64,000 nucleotides of DNA from Argopecten irradians (lineage: Eukaryota; Mollusca; Bivalvia; Pectinida; Pectinidae). The stretch lies in assembly GCF_041381155.1 (NCBI RefSeq), contig NC_091135.1, positions 7,307,620 to 7,371,619 of the forward strand. The letters are read 5' to 3'. Under the pieces are notes generated by a model. The model was not told where the DNA came from and searched no databases. It worked only from the letters and a program-made list of their open reading frames with translations. Below are positions 1-12,920 of this stretch, piece after piece. The position numbers were made by a program, and so were the translations under genes. The first letter of the stretch is position 1. The number at the start of each line of letters is the position of its first letter.

Positions 1-2820
1 TCAATATACAACTCTCCAATGTTTGTTTTTATTTGTTGTTCTATTTTGGTGATTGACATTAAGCCGTCAGTTGGGCTTATTCCTAACTTGTGCTACTTAC
101 ACGACTTAACTCTATGTTTCGGTTTGAGGGACCCCGCAATTGATGGTAAGTGGATACATATTGTGTGATTGATTTATGTGGACCATCTTTTAGACGAATT
201 TTTCTCGCGGCGGATTCGCACGGATTATCGCGAAACGCACCTTGTTCGGAGATGGTCTATTTTAGTATCACTGGCAAAGTCTATAACATATTACTGTGTA
301 TTGTTTTTTGAGGCTAGGGTGTTAGATACTGTCCGATTTTAGAATATACATTATGAACAATGTAATTCATGCTTATTTAAGGGGGAGGGGTGGATTTCGT
401 TACCCATTATGTATAGAGCGTTTGTGTTACTATTTGTTTTAAGGACAAAAGACTTTGGTCTATTACAAGGTTATATAATGATTCGATTTGTTCAAGCAAA
501 CAATTTAAATTGTGTGGCCATGATAGAAATTTAGAGTTTTGAGATTCTAACCAATGTTGTCCAAGATCAAGTGTTAACCCATTATTTTATAGCTTCCATG
601 TAATTTTTTACTGTCACCAAAAGAATTTCGGCACTATACACTAGGACTATGACTATTAACGTTATATCGTCGATTATGTTATCAGCACTATCTTATTGTA
701 GGATTATTTTAGCATTATACTAATTGTTTTCGTTGCTACAGGCTACTTGCTCTGTTTTCAGGAAGATGTCAGTAATGGTGAAGTTTAATAGTGTTTTCCG
801 GATAGTAGTGTTACACAAATAGACAGAAAATATTTTTATTTGCATGAGTATTACATTTCAACTCGGGGTGAAATGATGGCTGACACTGTTTAAAATAAGT
901 GTCTATGTTTTTGTGTAAATTATTTTAGACTTACTTATTCCTTTAAACATAACTTTCATACAGAAATAGTCTCTAGATATATCAGATCTACACGATACAT
1001 ATTCAAATAATGAATTGATATTCATAATGTTGACTTTTTAAGACAAAGGATGAATCCCTATTTTGGTATATTTGTGCAAGTAGTTTTTAGGCGATTTAAT
1101 GCAACCTTAGGAAAAATTTAGAAGGACCCCTTTTGGGCTCACGAAAAAGATAAAAGTACAAATTGCTATTTTGATGCAGTGACTTTCGATATGCAAAATT
1201 TAATGAAAAATGGGCTTTGATGGACCATTTACTTATGTGATTTTAACATTAGCTGCATCATCTTTAATATTTGTTAATACTTTCTGTTCACAATATTTCC
1301 ACTCGACCATGGCGTGTTTAATTTTGACCACCACCGTATTAAACATGGCTTTGAAACAATGCACACGAAATTTTGACCCATTCGGGCAAGCGGATAAATG
1401 GGTTCGGCTAGAATCAGTTATTGACTCTTCCTTCATTCCTGATCTCTATTCAATAATTTATAAAGATGATATCTGCTGTTCTTTGCAGCTGTGTGACGAT
1501 ATGCCATTTTAAAACGTGTCAATATTGGAATCTCACATGCTGTGAATTCTAAGTAATTATTAACACATATTTTTTTAATGTTGTTTGGTGTATTGATAGG
1601 GTTTTTTTACGGTAATCTTAAATGGAGCACTTGTGTAAATTAATGTAACCCAAGCGAAAACCGGATTACATATATTTAACACGTGGCGTCCTTTATCATC
1701 TATACTTTTAAATAACCAATACTGCACAAAATAAAAATATAATTTCTGTATTATTTACAAGTATTTTCACGCAAGATAGAATATTAGATATATATTCTAC
1801 TGACTGTTGCATTAGTTCGAGTTCTCGCTATACACCCCCGGTTCCCCCCCCTTATCAACGAATTCACGAGTGAACAGGCTGATTGTAATTGATTCATTCC
1901 ATATGTTCCCATCCTAAAGTTGGCGTCATGACCCTATGTTTCTCTCCGAGTTGCGGCATTGACAAAAACAAAAAAATGAACAAAAAATACAAAAAAAAAA
2001 AAAACATTCCATATTTTTTATAATTTTTAATTGGTCTACTCGCCTCATTGTCATAAAAACATTCATTTTAAGCTAAAATGATAATTGCCGAAATCAGTTT
2101 AATAATGTTTTAATAATTGCTTTAGTGTCTTTACGTTACATTTTAGATTTATGTTTCGACGAACTGACTGTCGCCGCACGTGTTCTACTATCTTTATACA
2201 CTTATAATGATAATACTAGAAAGCATGGTTAACTGAGCCCATGTCAGTGCAAACTCGGTAAAATATAAGGATATAAAGCTTCTAAAAAAAACTAGTTGAC
2301 GAATGTTACTTTTTTTCCCTCTAGTCAAAAACCAGAAGTAGACGAACTTAGTTATTTTCTTCACTTACAATAAGTTACTTACTTCCATACATGCACTTAC
2401 ACATTTACATTGATCTCATATAAATAAGCATATGAATAATATATAAAAACCAATTAATTTTTCGCCTTCTCGGAAAACATAAATCTATTTGCACCATTGC
2501 CTCTATATTGGATAGAGGTACTGATTGCGTGCACATAAGAGCGAAAACATAATTATTTGTTCTTTTGTGTTAATTAGGTACATCCAAAACACAGATCTTA
2601 TAATCTAGTTATTGCTCCAAATATAGATGAATATCTGTGTCATGGCTCTGTCGGCGGTTTACAGTATCTTATTAAGTTGCAAATTTTTCATTCCACATTA
2701 CATTTCGAGAACCATGATATTTATTTAATATCATCGGTTGCCTTTGTTCATTGTCACCTTACATGTTGATATCTTCGTGAAACTGTGTTCGCCACAAAAA
2801 AGGCCTAACCTTTATGGCTC
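1..2820. other. non-coding stretch, no gene recognised
   Basis: AT-rich sequence with only short open frames on both strands, none resembling a known protein. It contains an A-rich run near 1968-2003 and lies downstream of the minus-strand sulfatase. The last sulfatase exon or exons and 3' UTR could be here, but I could not identify them. Confidence 0.5.
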
Positions 2821-2825
2821 TTTAC

Positions 2826-3115
2826 AGCTGGTTCCGTCTCGGCTGATCCTCTTCTATATTTAAACTCAAATTATCAACTAGTTCAGTTGTGTGTGTAGTC
2901 GTTTGTTGTCCGTGTATTGGGGCCTTGGTATCTGAATCGGGATAAAGTGCAGGGAGTATCCATGCGATTAACTTGTAATCACTCACACTCTGGAAATGTT
3001 TGCTTGTGTTGTTCTGTGAATTAGCTGTGTTCACTATATACACGCGTATATTGCCGCGTTTATTTGTATGAGCACCGATTTCTGGATCTCCAATTATTCG
3101 ATCAATGAATGGAAT
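2826..3115 (-). pseudogene. probable C-terminal sulfatase exon
   Basis: An open frame contains SVSDYKLIAW, LYPDS and NIEEDQPRRNQL. These resemble the sulfatase C-terminal pattern (I/V)GDYKLI...LFNIEEDPxERNxL. A possible donor gtaaag follows Leu. The upstream part (IGDPEIGAHTNKRGNIRV) is not recognisable as sulfatase, and the acceptor is not determined. Assignment rests on order, strand and these short matches. Confidence 0.45.
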
Positions 3116-4644
3116 TATTATAATACATGTTCAAGTATAATGTTTTCTCTTATTAAGCATTATTGTTTGACATATTAATGTCGAATTCGGGATGTCATTT
3201 ATGTCATGTTGTTTTTAATGTCGAATGTTGGTTCGGGGTTATTGTTTTTATATATATTTCATTATCTTTTTATAAACCAATGAATTTAGTATTATATTGT
3301 GTGATAATTAGAAGAAGCAAAACCACGGAATGTTTCGGAAATTTAAATGTGTATATATCAAATCAAACGTTTGCTTTATTGGTATAACATCAAACGTATG
3401 TTAAAATAATTATCAATTGGAATTATGTGATACCTTATAGCCTGTTATTTTTTTGTGATTTCAAAGGACATGGCTATGATTGCGACATATCGATCCGCAA
3501 ATATTAAGAAATTGGTTAATCATAATAAACTTTTTGATGTAAAGAAATATTGCGAAACTTTAAACCCACTAAAATTAATCACCCCGTCTAAATATCAAAT
3601 CGTTGAAATTTGACTCGCAAAAAGTAGAATTAGACGGGATGTGTTATGATATATTTACAAACATGATAAAATAATAAAGTATGAAATAAGAGGGAAAGAG
3701 TGCTTGTCATTATGTTCAATATCCCCAGGGATCACTATCACAGTGTAATGTTTATCCCTTGAATATGCATATGTTTGACATTGTGATTTTTACAATTAAT
3801 ATAAGCATAACTATTGCAGTATTAATATTATAAACGCCCGGACGTTCATATAGCTAAGGTGAAAACATTATCTGAATATTAGAGGATTTTTTCCGTAAAG
3901 CTATGTAATACAAGGTGAGAACATGAAAATTCTTTAAAATATTAAAAGTGTATCGTCAGTTTCGAAAGTAAATATGATTTTGATTATGAATATGTAAATA
4001 AGGTTATGCGAGGTAATTTACATATTTATTTACAAAGGAAATAGAAATAGGTACTTGATTTGGAGCTATCTCAGCATCTCAAAATCTAATATTTGGTATT
4101 GTATTGCGCCGTTTAGCATTGCATGGAGAGAAATCATCTAATGACGCGTACGTATTTAAAAAAAAATGGAAATTACGTCAAAATGCCAGACTGCCGAAAA
4201 ATAAACATCGCCGATATTGTGTCATGTTATAAGGGATATATTTGCGGTATCAAAAAACTAATACCTAGATGAAAAAATCTTATAATTATTATAAGGTAAC
4301 TTTGTGTGAAAATTTGAATACTTTAATAAGTATTTTTACAGAAAGTAGATCACCAGTGAGTTATAATAATAAATTCCTTAATCCAATAACCCCGAGCTGT
4401 TTTGACCTGTTCCTATCATAATGAATCACCATCACCAATAGAAAAAAATAGTTCTGTGCAACATCATCAGGTATCGCATGGTACGTGTATTCCCTTTTAA
4501 TATTTGACTAAACAATATTTGCTATGTGATTTTACTATTATAGGATGATGTTTTTCTTGGAAATCAGAATGTACGTACGTTACCTTTGCATATAAGAAAT
4601 GGAACAGATGACTGACGTTCAGTAAAAAAAATGTTTGTAGCTAC

Positions 4645-4709
4645 CAGGAGGTGATGATCCACCGCCGACTGATACCAATGTAGGTAGCCAATCAACAGCG
4701 TGCATTAAC
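4645..4709 (-). pseudogene. sulfatase exon 9
   Basis: Joined in phase after exon 8, it reads G-LMHAVDWLPTLVSVGGGSS, matching the H..DW.PT motif of the family. The acceptor is gagcag and the proposed donor is gtagct, in phase 1. Confidence 0.7.
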
Positions 4710-5135
4710 CTGCTCACCAATCAGAAAAAGTAGACAATGAAGCGTGACTATACCGACAAGCTGTCTTACCGAAGTAAATGTGTCAGTTAAGACAGGTATC
4801 GTATAGTCTTTGTGTCGGAACTGACTGACGAAAACGTAGTCACAAATAACAATTGATGTAGGACATATTGTTTTCAGAACCAATACGTAATATATATTGC
4901 AAATCGTTGAATACAATTATAGACCGACTAACTCGGCAGAATAACGATCAATCAGAGAAATTGATATCGTATGGTAGGGTTAAACAACCACCAATCAAAT
5001 ACAAAAGCAATTATCTGTAGCTAAACGGTAAAAGTTAAATACCAAGGAAAGACAATGGAACAAACAATAAGTTTTTGTGACATATTCAAATAACATATCA
5101 ATTAAAATATATCAATTTATTTGGCACTGACCTAC

Positions 5136-5272
5136 CCGTTGAAACGTTTTCCAGTTTCTTTCAATCCTGGACCTCGCACAAAACCTACTGCTCGAGTACC
5201 CCCTTCGTATACTGTAAATTTGGCTCCTCGTAATGGATAGTTGTTCCCATAATAAACAGGCCATCCCCCATT
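5136..5272 (-). pseudogene. sulfatase exon 8
   Basis: The exon begins NGGWPVYYGNNYPLRGAKF and continues TVYEGGTRAVGFVRGPGLKE. This is the highly conserved NGG...LRGAK...EGGTR.....G block of ARSB-type sulfatases, with the substrate-site Lys of RGAK present. The sites are ctacag and gtaggt, and the frame is intact throughout. Confidence 0.8.
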
Positions 5273-5884
5273 CTGTAGATTATGTTGAAATATAGGAAAA
5301 TGTTTTATAAAACACGTTTCAAAAAAAGTATTATGAAAAGGATTCCATTATGTTACATTATATAGGCCATGTCTTTTGTTTAACATGCTTAGTATGGTTA
5401 TCTCAAATGTTCATCGTTTTCAACACTATAAATTATAGTATTTTTTGAAACGCCATACCAACTGTTATATGATGTCGTGTATTGATGATTAATACAAATA
5501 GTACACGAGGTCGAAACGGCCTTAACGGTAATATTCACAATAATATGAACAAAAAACCCTTATATTGTTAAATGCTTTTTACTTCTTTAAATAATGACAT
5601 ACAAATAAGCAATGCTTAAACTGTATCAGTATTGTTTATATCTAACAATAATGTTATTGTGGTGCATTGTAGAACTGCTTGAAACTGTGTTTTCAAGAAG
5701 GCGGTAATTTGGCACAACCATGATTTCAGCACTTGGGCATGACCTGTGATGACAGGAAAAGTGCAGGAACGTTTTCAACAAAATACAACTAGTTTTAATG
5801 TGAAAGATTACACACAGAGCACGGCGACGCGCGCACGGCTCATATAAATGAACATGTATAGCGAACGACGACGGATGGCTAATA

Positions 5885-6410
5885 TTATAAGACTCTTTCA
5901 TATGTGGATATGAAGGATAGGGATATTCTACCCGAGGGTCACAAAATGTAGTAAAACCCGAGGCTTGCCGCTTATATGAGGTTTTGCAACATTTTGTGAT
6001 CCCGAGGGTAGAATATCCCTATCCTTCATATCCACTTATGAAAGAGTAATTTTTCTTTCATACCACGACGTTTTACTGCAATTTTACAACTATAATATCC
6101 CGCCATTTTGAAATAAATTCGAAGAAATCCACGACTGGAAGTCAATTTCCATACATGAAAAATTACGTGATATTTTCAACACAAATTCCGTTGCTTGTAA
6201 TCTTTTATAGTAAAACCAGTCAATTTTGTGAAAAAAATGTTAAAATTTTACCGAGGAAATAGAGATTTTGTTGACGCCGTGACGTCACGAGGCTTTATTG
6301 CATGGGTAGCCATGCAATACAGCCTTTGGCGACATGAGTGTATTGCCCTAGGACCAGCCAGTATTACTCGTGTAGGTATGAAAGAAATATGTAGCAGGAT
6401 TAATATTGGG
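5885..6410. mobile_element. hairpin MITE, longest copy of a family (family A)
   Basis: A near-perfect inverted repeat at 5891-6048 (GACTCTTTCATATGTGGATA at one end, its complement at the other) is followed by a tail with ATATCCCGCCATTTTG and TTTTACCGAGGAAA. A second copy is at 11687-11936 and a diverged one at 38297-38745, so this is a dispersed family and not a chance hairpin. The open frame at 6228-6413 lies in the tail and is not judged real. Confidence 0.7.
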
Positions 6411-6480
6411 TAAACTCAGTCGGTAGAGCGCTCGGCTAGTGTTCGGAGGGTCCGGGATTCAAATCCCGCTGTGCCCGCTA
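6408..6480 (+). other. tRNA-like sequence, likely SINE head or tRNA relic
   Basis: Box-A-like CTCAGTCGGTAGAGCG and box-B-like GGGATTCAAATCCC are spaced as in a tRNA, and the T-arm pairs well (CGGGA/TCCCG). The anticodon stem pairs poorly and the acceptor stem is not convincing, so a functional tRNA is unlikely. It abuts the tail of the family A hairpin element. Confidence 0.45.
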
Positions 6481-7089
6481 CATTTTATCCTCTTCTGTTA
6501 CATATATACACATGTATCATTCCTTCGGGTCAATAGAATATATGAAAAATATGATAAAATAAATTATTGATAATTTGGTATTGTAAAATTATAAAATCAA
6601 ATAATAAAAACGATTAAAAATAAATAATGTATTGAAATGTATTATCATGTAAGTGCAAAAAAAGTGACAGCTTTTAAATGGTGTTCCATTGTTTTTGACC
6701 TACAATGTTACATATGCTTATCAAAAATGACATTCAAACATATTTTTGTAAACTTATTCTATGAGTTCGAACATATTTACATTTAGTTAAATTTACATTT
6801 TTGATAACACAACGACAAACATAGATTACCTAATAATATTGAATCCCCTGAACTCAAGCGACCAGTGTGTTCCCCATATTTGCTGTTTAGTTCAAATACT
6901 TGTTCTCCACTTTTATGATATCGATGTTTATTAATAACACGTTATGTGTCTATCAAACTTGAATATTGGAGAAGTTATCAATAAATGACATTTAACAACA
7001 AATGTTGTCTCCATTATTATTCCTTTCAGTACAGCAAACATAGCTTTGGTCACTTTGCTCTATGTTACGAAATAGAAATGACAGAGACT

Positions 7090-7120
7090 AAATAAAATGA
7101 AAAAAAAAAAAAAAAAAATT
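7090..7120. repeat. poly-A low-complexity run
   Basis: A-rich run inside a sulfatase intron; no other meaning is seen. Confidence 0.6.
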
Positions 7121-7224
7121 ATTTACATGTGCTCTTAAATCTAAATACTAAAGTACTTGGAAACAACAAGATAAAAGATTATGTTGAGCGATATTACATT
7201 ACAATATAGCTAGTATATACGTAC

Positions 7225-7322
7225 GTCAGCTGTAAAAACAAACAAGGTGTCATCTTTCATCCCCTTTTGCGCTAATGTTTCCGTTAGGTTTCCCACTGCG
7301 TCATCCATTGCACTCACCATTC
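7225..7322 (-). pseudogene. sulfatase exon 7
   Basis: It reads MVSAMDDAVGNLTETLAQKG, then MKDDTLFVFTAD. This is the conserved sulfatase segment leading to the second metal-binding D/N. It is bounded by a cttacag acceptor and a gtacgt donor in phase 0, and it joins NGGW of the next exon. Confidence 0.75.
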
Positions 7323-8847
7323 CTGTAAGCAAATTTACATTGATTCGGTTAAATGACTGCAATAGGCACTGATATGAATTACACACGACTTAATATTTCA
7401 GTTTGTAAATTGCCAGGATTTTCTTTACTGGAAATGAAAAGTATCGCTACGAAAACAGAGACCGTGGTCTCGTATAGTATCCTTGGTACTAATATGTTCA
7501 ATAAGCAACGACAAACCGACAGACGTACTCTTTTTTTCATTCCTTAATTGAACATTTGTGTGGATACCCGTTTAACATACCGTTAAAAATAAAGTTTATT
7601 TGTGGAATATTCAAAGATCGAAGCGTGTTTGTGGAGCTGTAATCTTAACCAGAAATTTCAAAAGTGTACTCATCTTTATATATATTCATTATTGTGTGGT
7701 TTATTTTTTCGTGTTTTTTGTTGCTTCAATGCAAATGTTAGATTTAATTCCAGTTATTGTTAAAACAAATTTATATTTAAGCATAATATTGCATATATAT
7801 TTATTTTCGTAATGTAGTGTGCAGACTAAATAGGTATAGGATATTTATGATTATTCATCGGTATCAAACATGTGCTTCGTGCTAGGATAAGTCTGAACAT
7901 ATGTACATGTATATACAGGTAAGTGTTAAACATCAACAGGTATTATTTTTTATTATACCATATCTTCGAACATTTGGCCTGCAGTAACTATTCATTGGTT
8001 TGCATGATTCCCAAGAAACACAACTGAAAATTTACGCCTTCCCTCGTTATGTATTTCCGGGTACATGTCTTCATATTTCTTTGGAACCTGTGTGTTTATT
8101 TGTGTAATAAAAAGAATACATATATTGTATTTGTTATATCATAAACAACACGAGATTTACAAAATACAAATTAATATCGGTGGTGTTAACATTGAAACAC
8201 TTGTATGTACATGTATAATAAGACAGGAAAAAAAAAGAATTTCAAATGGTACTAGCATGCTAAATTAGGCATGTTCCGTAACTAATGAAAATTAAAAAAA
8301 AAATCACAAAAGTGTGCTGAGGCTATTAATTAAGAGCTTGTAAATGGAAGTGTTGACTTTGCAATATTTCGGACGCATTCAGTTTGCAAAGTAGACTGCA
8401 GTGTTACGTGTTCATTTTCATTTTATATATTTAAAAAAATAAACAAATAGATACATAATTATATTTAAAAAGAATAAACAAACAAAAGAAAAACGCACAA
8501 AAAACAATACTAAAACAAACTGGCCGTTTTAATTGTTTTTTATGAATATATATTACATTATTACATGTACGTCATTATTACACATGTATTAACGATTAAT
8601 GTACACTCTATTCTCTTCTGAGAGAACATTCACCACCATTGCGATACGGGCTAGATTAGACCTACCTGTATATATATAAAGCGCGTCATTTCAAATATCT
8701 GTCCAATAAATGCAGTGTACACACCAGTAAAAGACAACAAATAAAAAAAAAACATTCCTTAAATATGAGGATTAGTAATTTATTTCAGTTTTTCAGAAGA
8801 GAACAGCGCTAGAATTGAAATATCATACTGGATTTACAACTACTTAC

Positions 8848-8912
8848 TAGAGAATATGTACCATTAAACTCTGTAGCGAGGCGTTCATTCAGCCGTAAAT
8901 CATATCCACCTT
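8848..8912 (-). pseudogene. sulfatase exon 6
   Basis: Bounded by tttacag and gtaagt, this 65-base exon reads KGGYDLRLNERLATEFNGTY, then SL. It matches the GGYDLR...NGTYST region of ARSB-type sulfatases. The exon is internally intact. The next expected exon, the one before MVSAMDD, was not located between 7330 and 8840. Confidence 0.7.
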
Positions 8913-9897
8913 CTGTAAAATAAAAGCAAACATGGTATATAAAAAGTTAGTTATCGCTGTAAGACGTCGAAGTCGGTGTTTGATCTAGGTATATTGATAC
9001 TCTGTGCACAGTGTGATGCAGAAAAATAATATTAGCATAGCGTTTTAATCAATATGATTTCTGTTATAACATAAATGTATTTAGCTATGATCAAGTTCTG
9101 TATCAAATTATTCAAATCCAAGGGAGGTAATGATGTAAGAAAGGTAACTCGTACCATGCAAAGTCAAAGTTAAATAATTTGGTTTCACATGCGCAAGCAG
9201 ATTTTTTTTACAGAACAAAATATCAGTGAAAGTTAAGAAAGTTGCAGCGATAAAATTTATTTGACGAAATAAATAATTAATCATACATCAGACATCAGGA
9301 TCATAAAATAGACTTAGTAGTCTTAACAACATCAAAGAATCATCAAAGATTTTTATCATTTATGACTTTCTAAGTCAAAACTTAAGCCGAAGATTCTCTC
9401 ATGATCCTGTCCTCAAAGTTTTGTTTTTATTTTAAACGAATTATTACAATCGAGTTTAGTTTGGGAGCCAAAATTGCTATAAGGTGTAGACGTCAATATT
9501 TGGATTTGGTGTGAACGAAATTAAATATTTTCAAGTTCTCAATATAATTTCTTTCAATATGTTAATGCGAAAATGCCTACTAAATTAACATTATCATCAG
9601 AAGATCTGCCTTTCCAATTTTTATTTGTTTTAAGTACATAATACTTGTTGAGCGCTTTGCATTGCATAACAAGAGTAATAATGTACACTTATTTCGAGAT
9701 TTTCAGTCAATCGACTTGTTTACGGCGATTTGATTTTGCGATACCCTAAAGATTCTACCTTACTTGTGTAAAAACAATTCTGCTATTATTTATTTTCGGA
9801 ATTTCCTCTCGTCTCTTTAATACGTGAAAAGAAATCCCACGCGAAAATAAGTTGGTGTACAGTACTATTTTAATCTTGATTTATTTTGACTACTTAC

Positions 9898-10003
9898 TCC
9901 AATTATGAGTATAATAGTCCTCCTGTGCGTTATAGTATCCAAAAACGAGTCAAATCCGCGAAACGTAGGTGTGCATTCCCATTTACAGAATTCTAAATGC
10001 CAC
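9898..10003 (-). pseudogene. sulfatase exon 5, with frameshift in a T-run
   Basis: After acceptor tttcag the exon reads WHLEFCKWECTPTFRGFDSF. It then needs one extra T in a run of five T to continue GYYNAQEDYYTHNW. The usual WHLG appears as WHLE. The exon ends in phase 1 before gtaagt and joins exon 6 in phase. Confidence 0.75.
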
Positions 10004-10498
10004 CTGAAATGTAATAAAAAAAAACAGCACGTATAGTATAGATAATTTTAACTTTTCTTTCGGGTTATTAACTAAGAAAGACGCTTTATCTTTCGACCTA
10101 CCCGGTCTTTTCGCATCGTCAGGATAGTGTCATGAGTGCATTTCTATAACGGTCGCAAGAGTAGACTTTCTGCAACTATATGCTTCAACTTCAACTATAT
10201 TATTGCCCGTTCTATGTTCTATCTTGGACCCAACAACTGTTAAAAACGCAGTCTAAATGTTTTCTACTATATATGTAACATGAATGGGGCTTTATGATCG
10301 GATATGAACAGCCATGTTCTAGTTTCTCTACGCATGGTAATTATAACTCTCAAGTTCAAGTCAGTTCCCAGCGAATAAAGGTCTTGGTAACACAGCACCT
10401 ATACTAAGACACCCATCACATAAGACCTATGACTGAGTCACCTTTTTACCGCACAGGCACAAGTGGTAAGTTCAATGAAAATGGATGTTGTCAAACAT

Positions 10499-10620
10499 TA
10501 AAATACGAGATTTGAAAAAAAATTATAAAAAAAATCGGGATATGTAATATAAAACAGAGACTCTGTTTAATTATAGCAAACATCCCGATTCTGTGATATT
10601 TTCTCAAATCCCGTATTTCT
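10499..10620. repeat. short inverted repeat
   Basis: AAATACGAGATTTGA near the left end is matched by the complementary TCAAATCCCGTATTT at the right, with inner matching ATCGGGAT/ATCCCGAT. It is probably a small MITE relic in a sulfatase intron. Confidence 0.45.
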
Positions 10621-10768
10621 GAAAAAAAAATCACATAACTGTGATATGTAATCATCAGTCTAATCATCAAATACGAAAAATGCATGAAAATATCCATTTT
10701 AATTTAACGCGCCCCTTTGCGCACAGGGTGCTTTGGCAAACCTCATTTCTATTACTCGGTTACCCCGT

Positions 10769-11188
10769 ACTCGTCGGTATTCACTGTTACAGAAACTATT
10801 CACTGTCACGTAAACTATTCACTGCACATCTGATTAGAAACTTTCCTGTGATAGAATCGCGAAAGTTTGACTAATGTTGCGAGAGAGCTCGAACGCAAAT
10901 TTAGACGTTTTGTTAAAATGTATAGAAAGGACTAGTATAGGCCTAACAAGTTGTATAGTTCATTTGTTGATAACCATCACTCGTCGGTATTCACTGTTAC
11001 AGAAACTATTCACTGTCACGTAAACTATTCACTGCACATCTGATTAGAAACTTTCCTGTGATAGAATCGCGAAAGTTTGACTAATGTTGCGAGAGAGCTC
11101 GAACGCAAATTTAGACGTTTTGTTAAAATGTATAGAAAGGACTAGTATAGGCCTAACAAGTTGTATAATTCATTTGTTGATAACCATT
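10769..11188. repeat. 210-bp tandem duplication, nearly identical copies
   Basis: The block beginning CTCGTCGGTATTCACTG and ending TTGATAACCAT occurs twice with a period of 210 bases. I see one difference near the end (GTATAGTTC versus GTATAATTC). Near identity implies a recent duplication or an assembly artefact. It lies in the sulfatase intron between exons 4 and 5. Confidence 0.85.
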
Positions 11189-11385
11189 TTTTTATTTCTA
11201 TATAAATGAAGGTGTTTATGATAGGTTTATTGACAATAATATATTTTGAAATACATGTAAGAAATATTTGTATAAACCGTATATATGAATGCATGCTCTG
11301 ATTTTCCGCCACTCTCATTGGCTGATAGCATATCGACTCGATGTCTATTTTAGAAAGCATATTGATTCGCTGTTTCTATTTTTAG

Positions 11386-11490
11386 AAACACCGGGTCAAT
11401 ATCCCCTATTTTAACGTCACACCCGGGTCGATATTCCTATTGTGACGTCATTCCCAAGTCAATAGTGCGATTATGACGTCACACTATCCG
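11386..11490. repeat. tandem GGGTCAATATTCC...TGACGTCA units
   Basis: Three imperfect units of roughly 37 bp each combine CCGGGTCAATAT-like and GTGACGTCA-like parts. A related stretch (AGAAACATCGAGTCAATATA) occurs near 55284, which links this to the hairpin element there. The full CRE octamer TGACGTCA is present in two units. Confidence 0.55.
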
Positions 11491-11582
11491 ACGTCGAGTT
11501 TCTTCGGGAAGATATAGTTGAGCCATTCTCCACGCATTTCTATTTGAAATAATTATCATATCTAATAAAAAAGTTAAGGACC

Positions 11583-11682
11583 TTTGTTTCGGTTCATATG
11601 GTATTATACTGCCCTTGTAGAATTTCAAATAATGACCTCGGGCTGCGCCCTCGGTCATTATTTATTCTACTCGGGCAATATT
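11583..11682. mobile_element. hairpin MITE around ATAATGACCTCGGGC (family B)
   Basis: The sequence folds on itself around CTCGGGCTGCGCCCTCGG, with arms containing AATAATGACC/GGTCATTATT. A related copy with the same outer motif (ACCTTTGTTT...CATATGGT) is at 59205-59323. Confidence 0.55.
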
Positions 11683-11686
11683 ATAA

Positions 11687-11936
11687 GACTCTTTCATATG
11701 TGGATATGAAGGATAGGGATATTCTACCCGATGGTCACAAAATGTAGTAAAACCCGAGGCTTGCCGAGGGGTTTTGCAACATTTTTGATCCCGAGGGTAG
11801 AATATCCCTATCCTTCATATACACTTATGAAAGAGTATTTTTTCTTTCATACCTCGACGTTTTATTGCAATTTTACAACTATAATATCCCGCCATTTTGA
11901 ACTTTTTTTATAGTAAAACCAGTCAAGTTTGTGCAT
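11687..11936. mobile_element. hairpin MITE, second copy of family A
   Basis: It closely matches 5891-6230, including the hairpin, TATCCCGCCATTTTGA and TATAGTAAAACCAGTCAA. It lacks an internal segment present in the first copy, consistent with an internal deletion. Confidence 0.65.
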
Positions 11937-12055
11937 AAAGTAACATTTTTATATAACATAACATTTCCGGATGAAAAATAATAGTCCACTTATTATGGTT
12001 AGGATGGTGATATATGATTAAACAAATACAATTGTTACTGAAACTGCAAACATAT

Positions 12056-12182
12056 TTGCCGATCATGTGAGTTGCATAGCCAAGATCCCTCAGGTACTGT
12101 GGCAGGAACTGCATGTCAAGAGGAGAACATACGGCTTGTTCGGGCATGCCATGATAACGCGATGCTACCAATACAATTATAA
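12056..12182 (-). pseudogene. sulfatase exon 4
   Basis: It reads VASRYHGMPEQAVCSPLDM, then QFLPQYLRDLGYATHMIGK, the conserved stretch before the WHLG motif. It ends GGCAA and must join G-TGG of the next exon to make K-W. The two bases after the exon are AT instead of GT (context atatgt), so the donor appears mutated. The frame of the 5' end also fails to match exon 3 by one base. Confidence 0.7.
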
Positions 12183-12920
12183 CTGTGATATTGGAAATAA
12201 ATAATATCAGCATATGCAAACAAAATCAGGTTTCGTCACTTGTTTCAACTTTCTGTCCGCAGTTAGTACCCCGTTATTTTATTTATCTTACAACTGTTAC
12301 ACCTACACCTACTATCAAACTGCACGATTAAGTAAGTACTGGAATTTTAATCAATAGATATCAATCGGCCAATAGAAGTTGATTCTAAGATAATGCAATG
12401 ACGTCGTTTGTGAACTAACATGCATCGAATATCTTCTATTGATTCTAACGTCATACGGTCACGCCAAAACATTCACCGGAACGGCGGCATACATGTATGT
12501 GCGATCTTGGAAACCCCTGCATGAAGTTTAATAATCGGAACTGTAATGCCATGCCGGTTTTATAGTCGCAAAAAAAATCCTCTCATTAATGTCATGTAAT
12601 GGATAAATCTTTTCCGTACGAAAAACCGTTTCTTTCCACCTGAGTAAATAACCGACAATCTGCATTTGATTTAACGTCACATGCGAATTTCCGTATGAAA
12701 TATAATACATGATTTTGTATTAAACAATAATGATTTATTCCACAACTTGACTTCCCCGTCATCTTGGCTCTTTTAAGTCCCATACAAAAATCAACCATAC
12801 GTATTCCCCACTTAAAGAGACCAACGTACATGCATAAAATTCTGTTTTTGTTAATCGTGTTGAATAAATCTGCTCCTATATAATTCAAGTTTCTACGGTG
12901 ACCTTTTTCTCTTGGAAATC

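Noticed and set aside
1210..1512. 100-codon plus-strand frame MGFDGPFTYVILTL
   Set aside because: No recognisable domain, no splice structure and AT-rich composition like the flanks; a chance frame is likely.
6408..6480. Functional tRNA gene
   Set aside because: The T arm is good, but the anticodon and acceptor stems do not pair convincingly.
11731..11913. 60-codon frame MVTKCSKTRGLPRGF
   Set aside because: It lies entirely inside a hairpin MITE copy.
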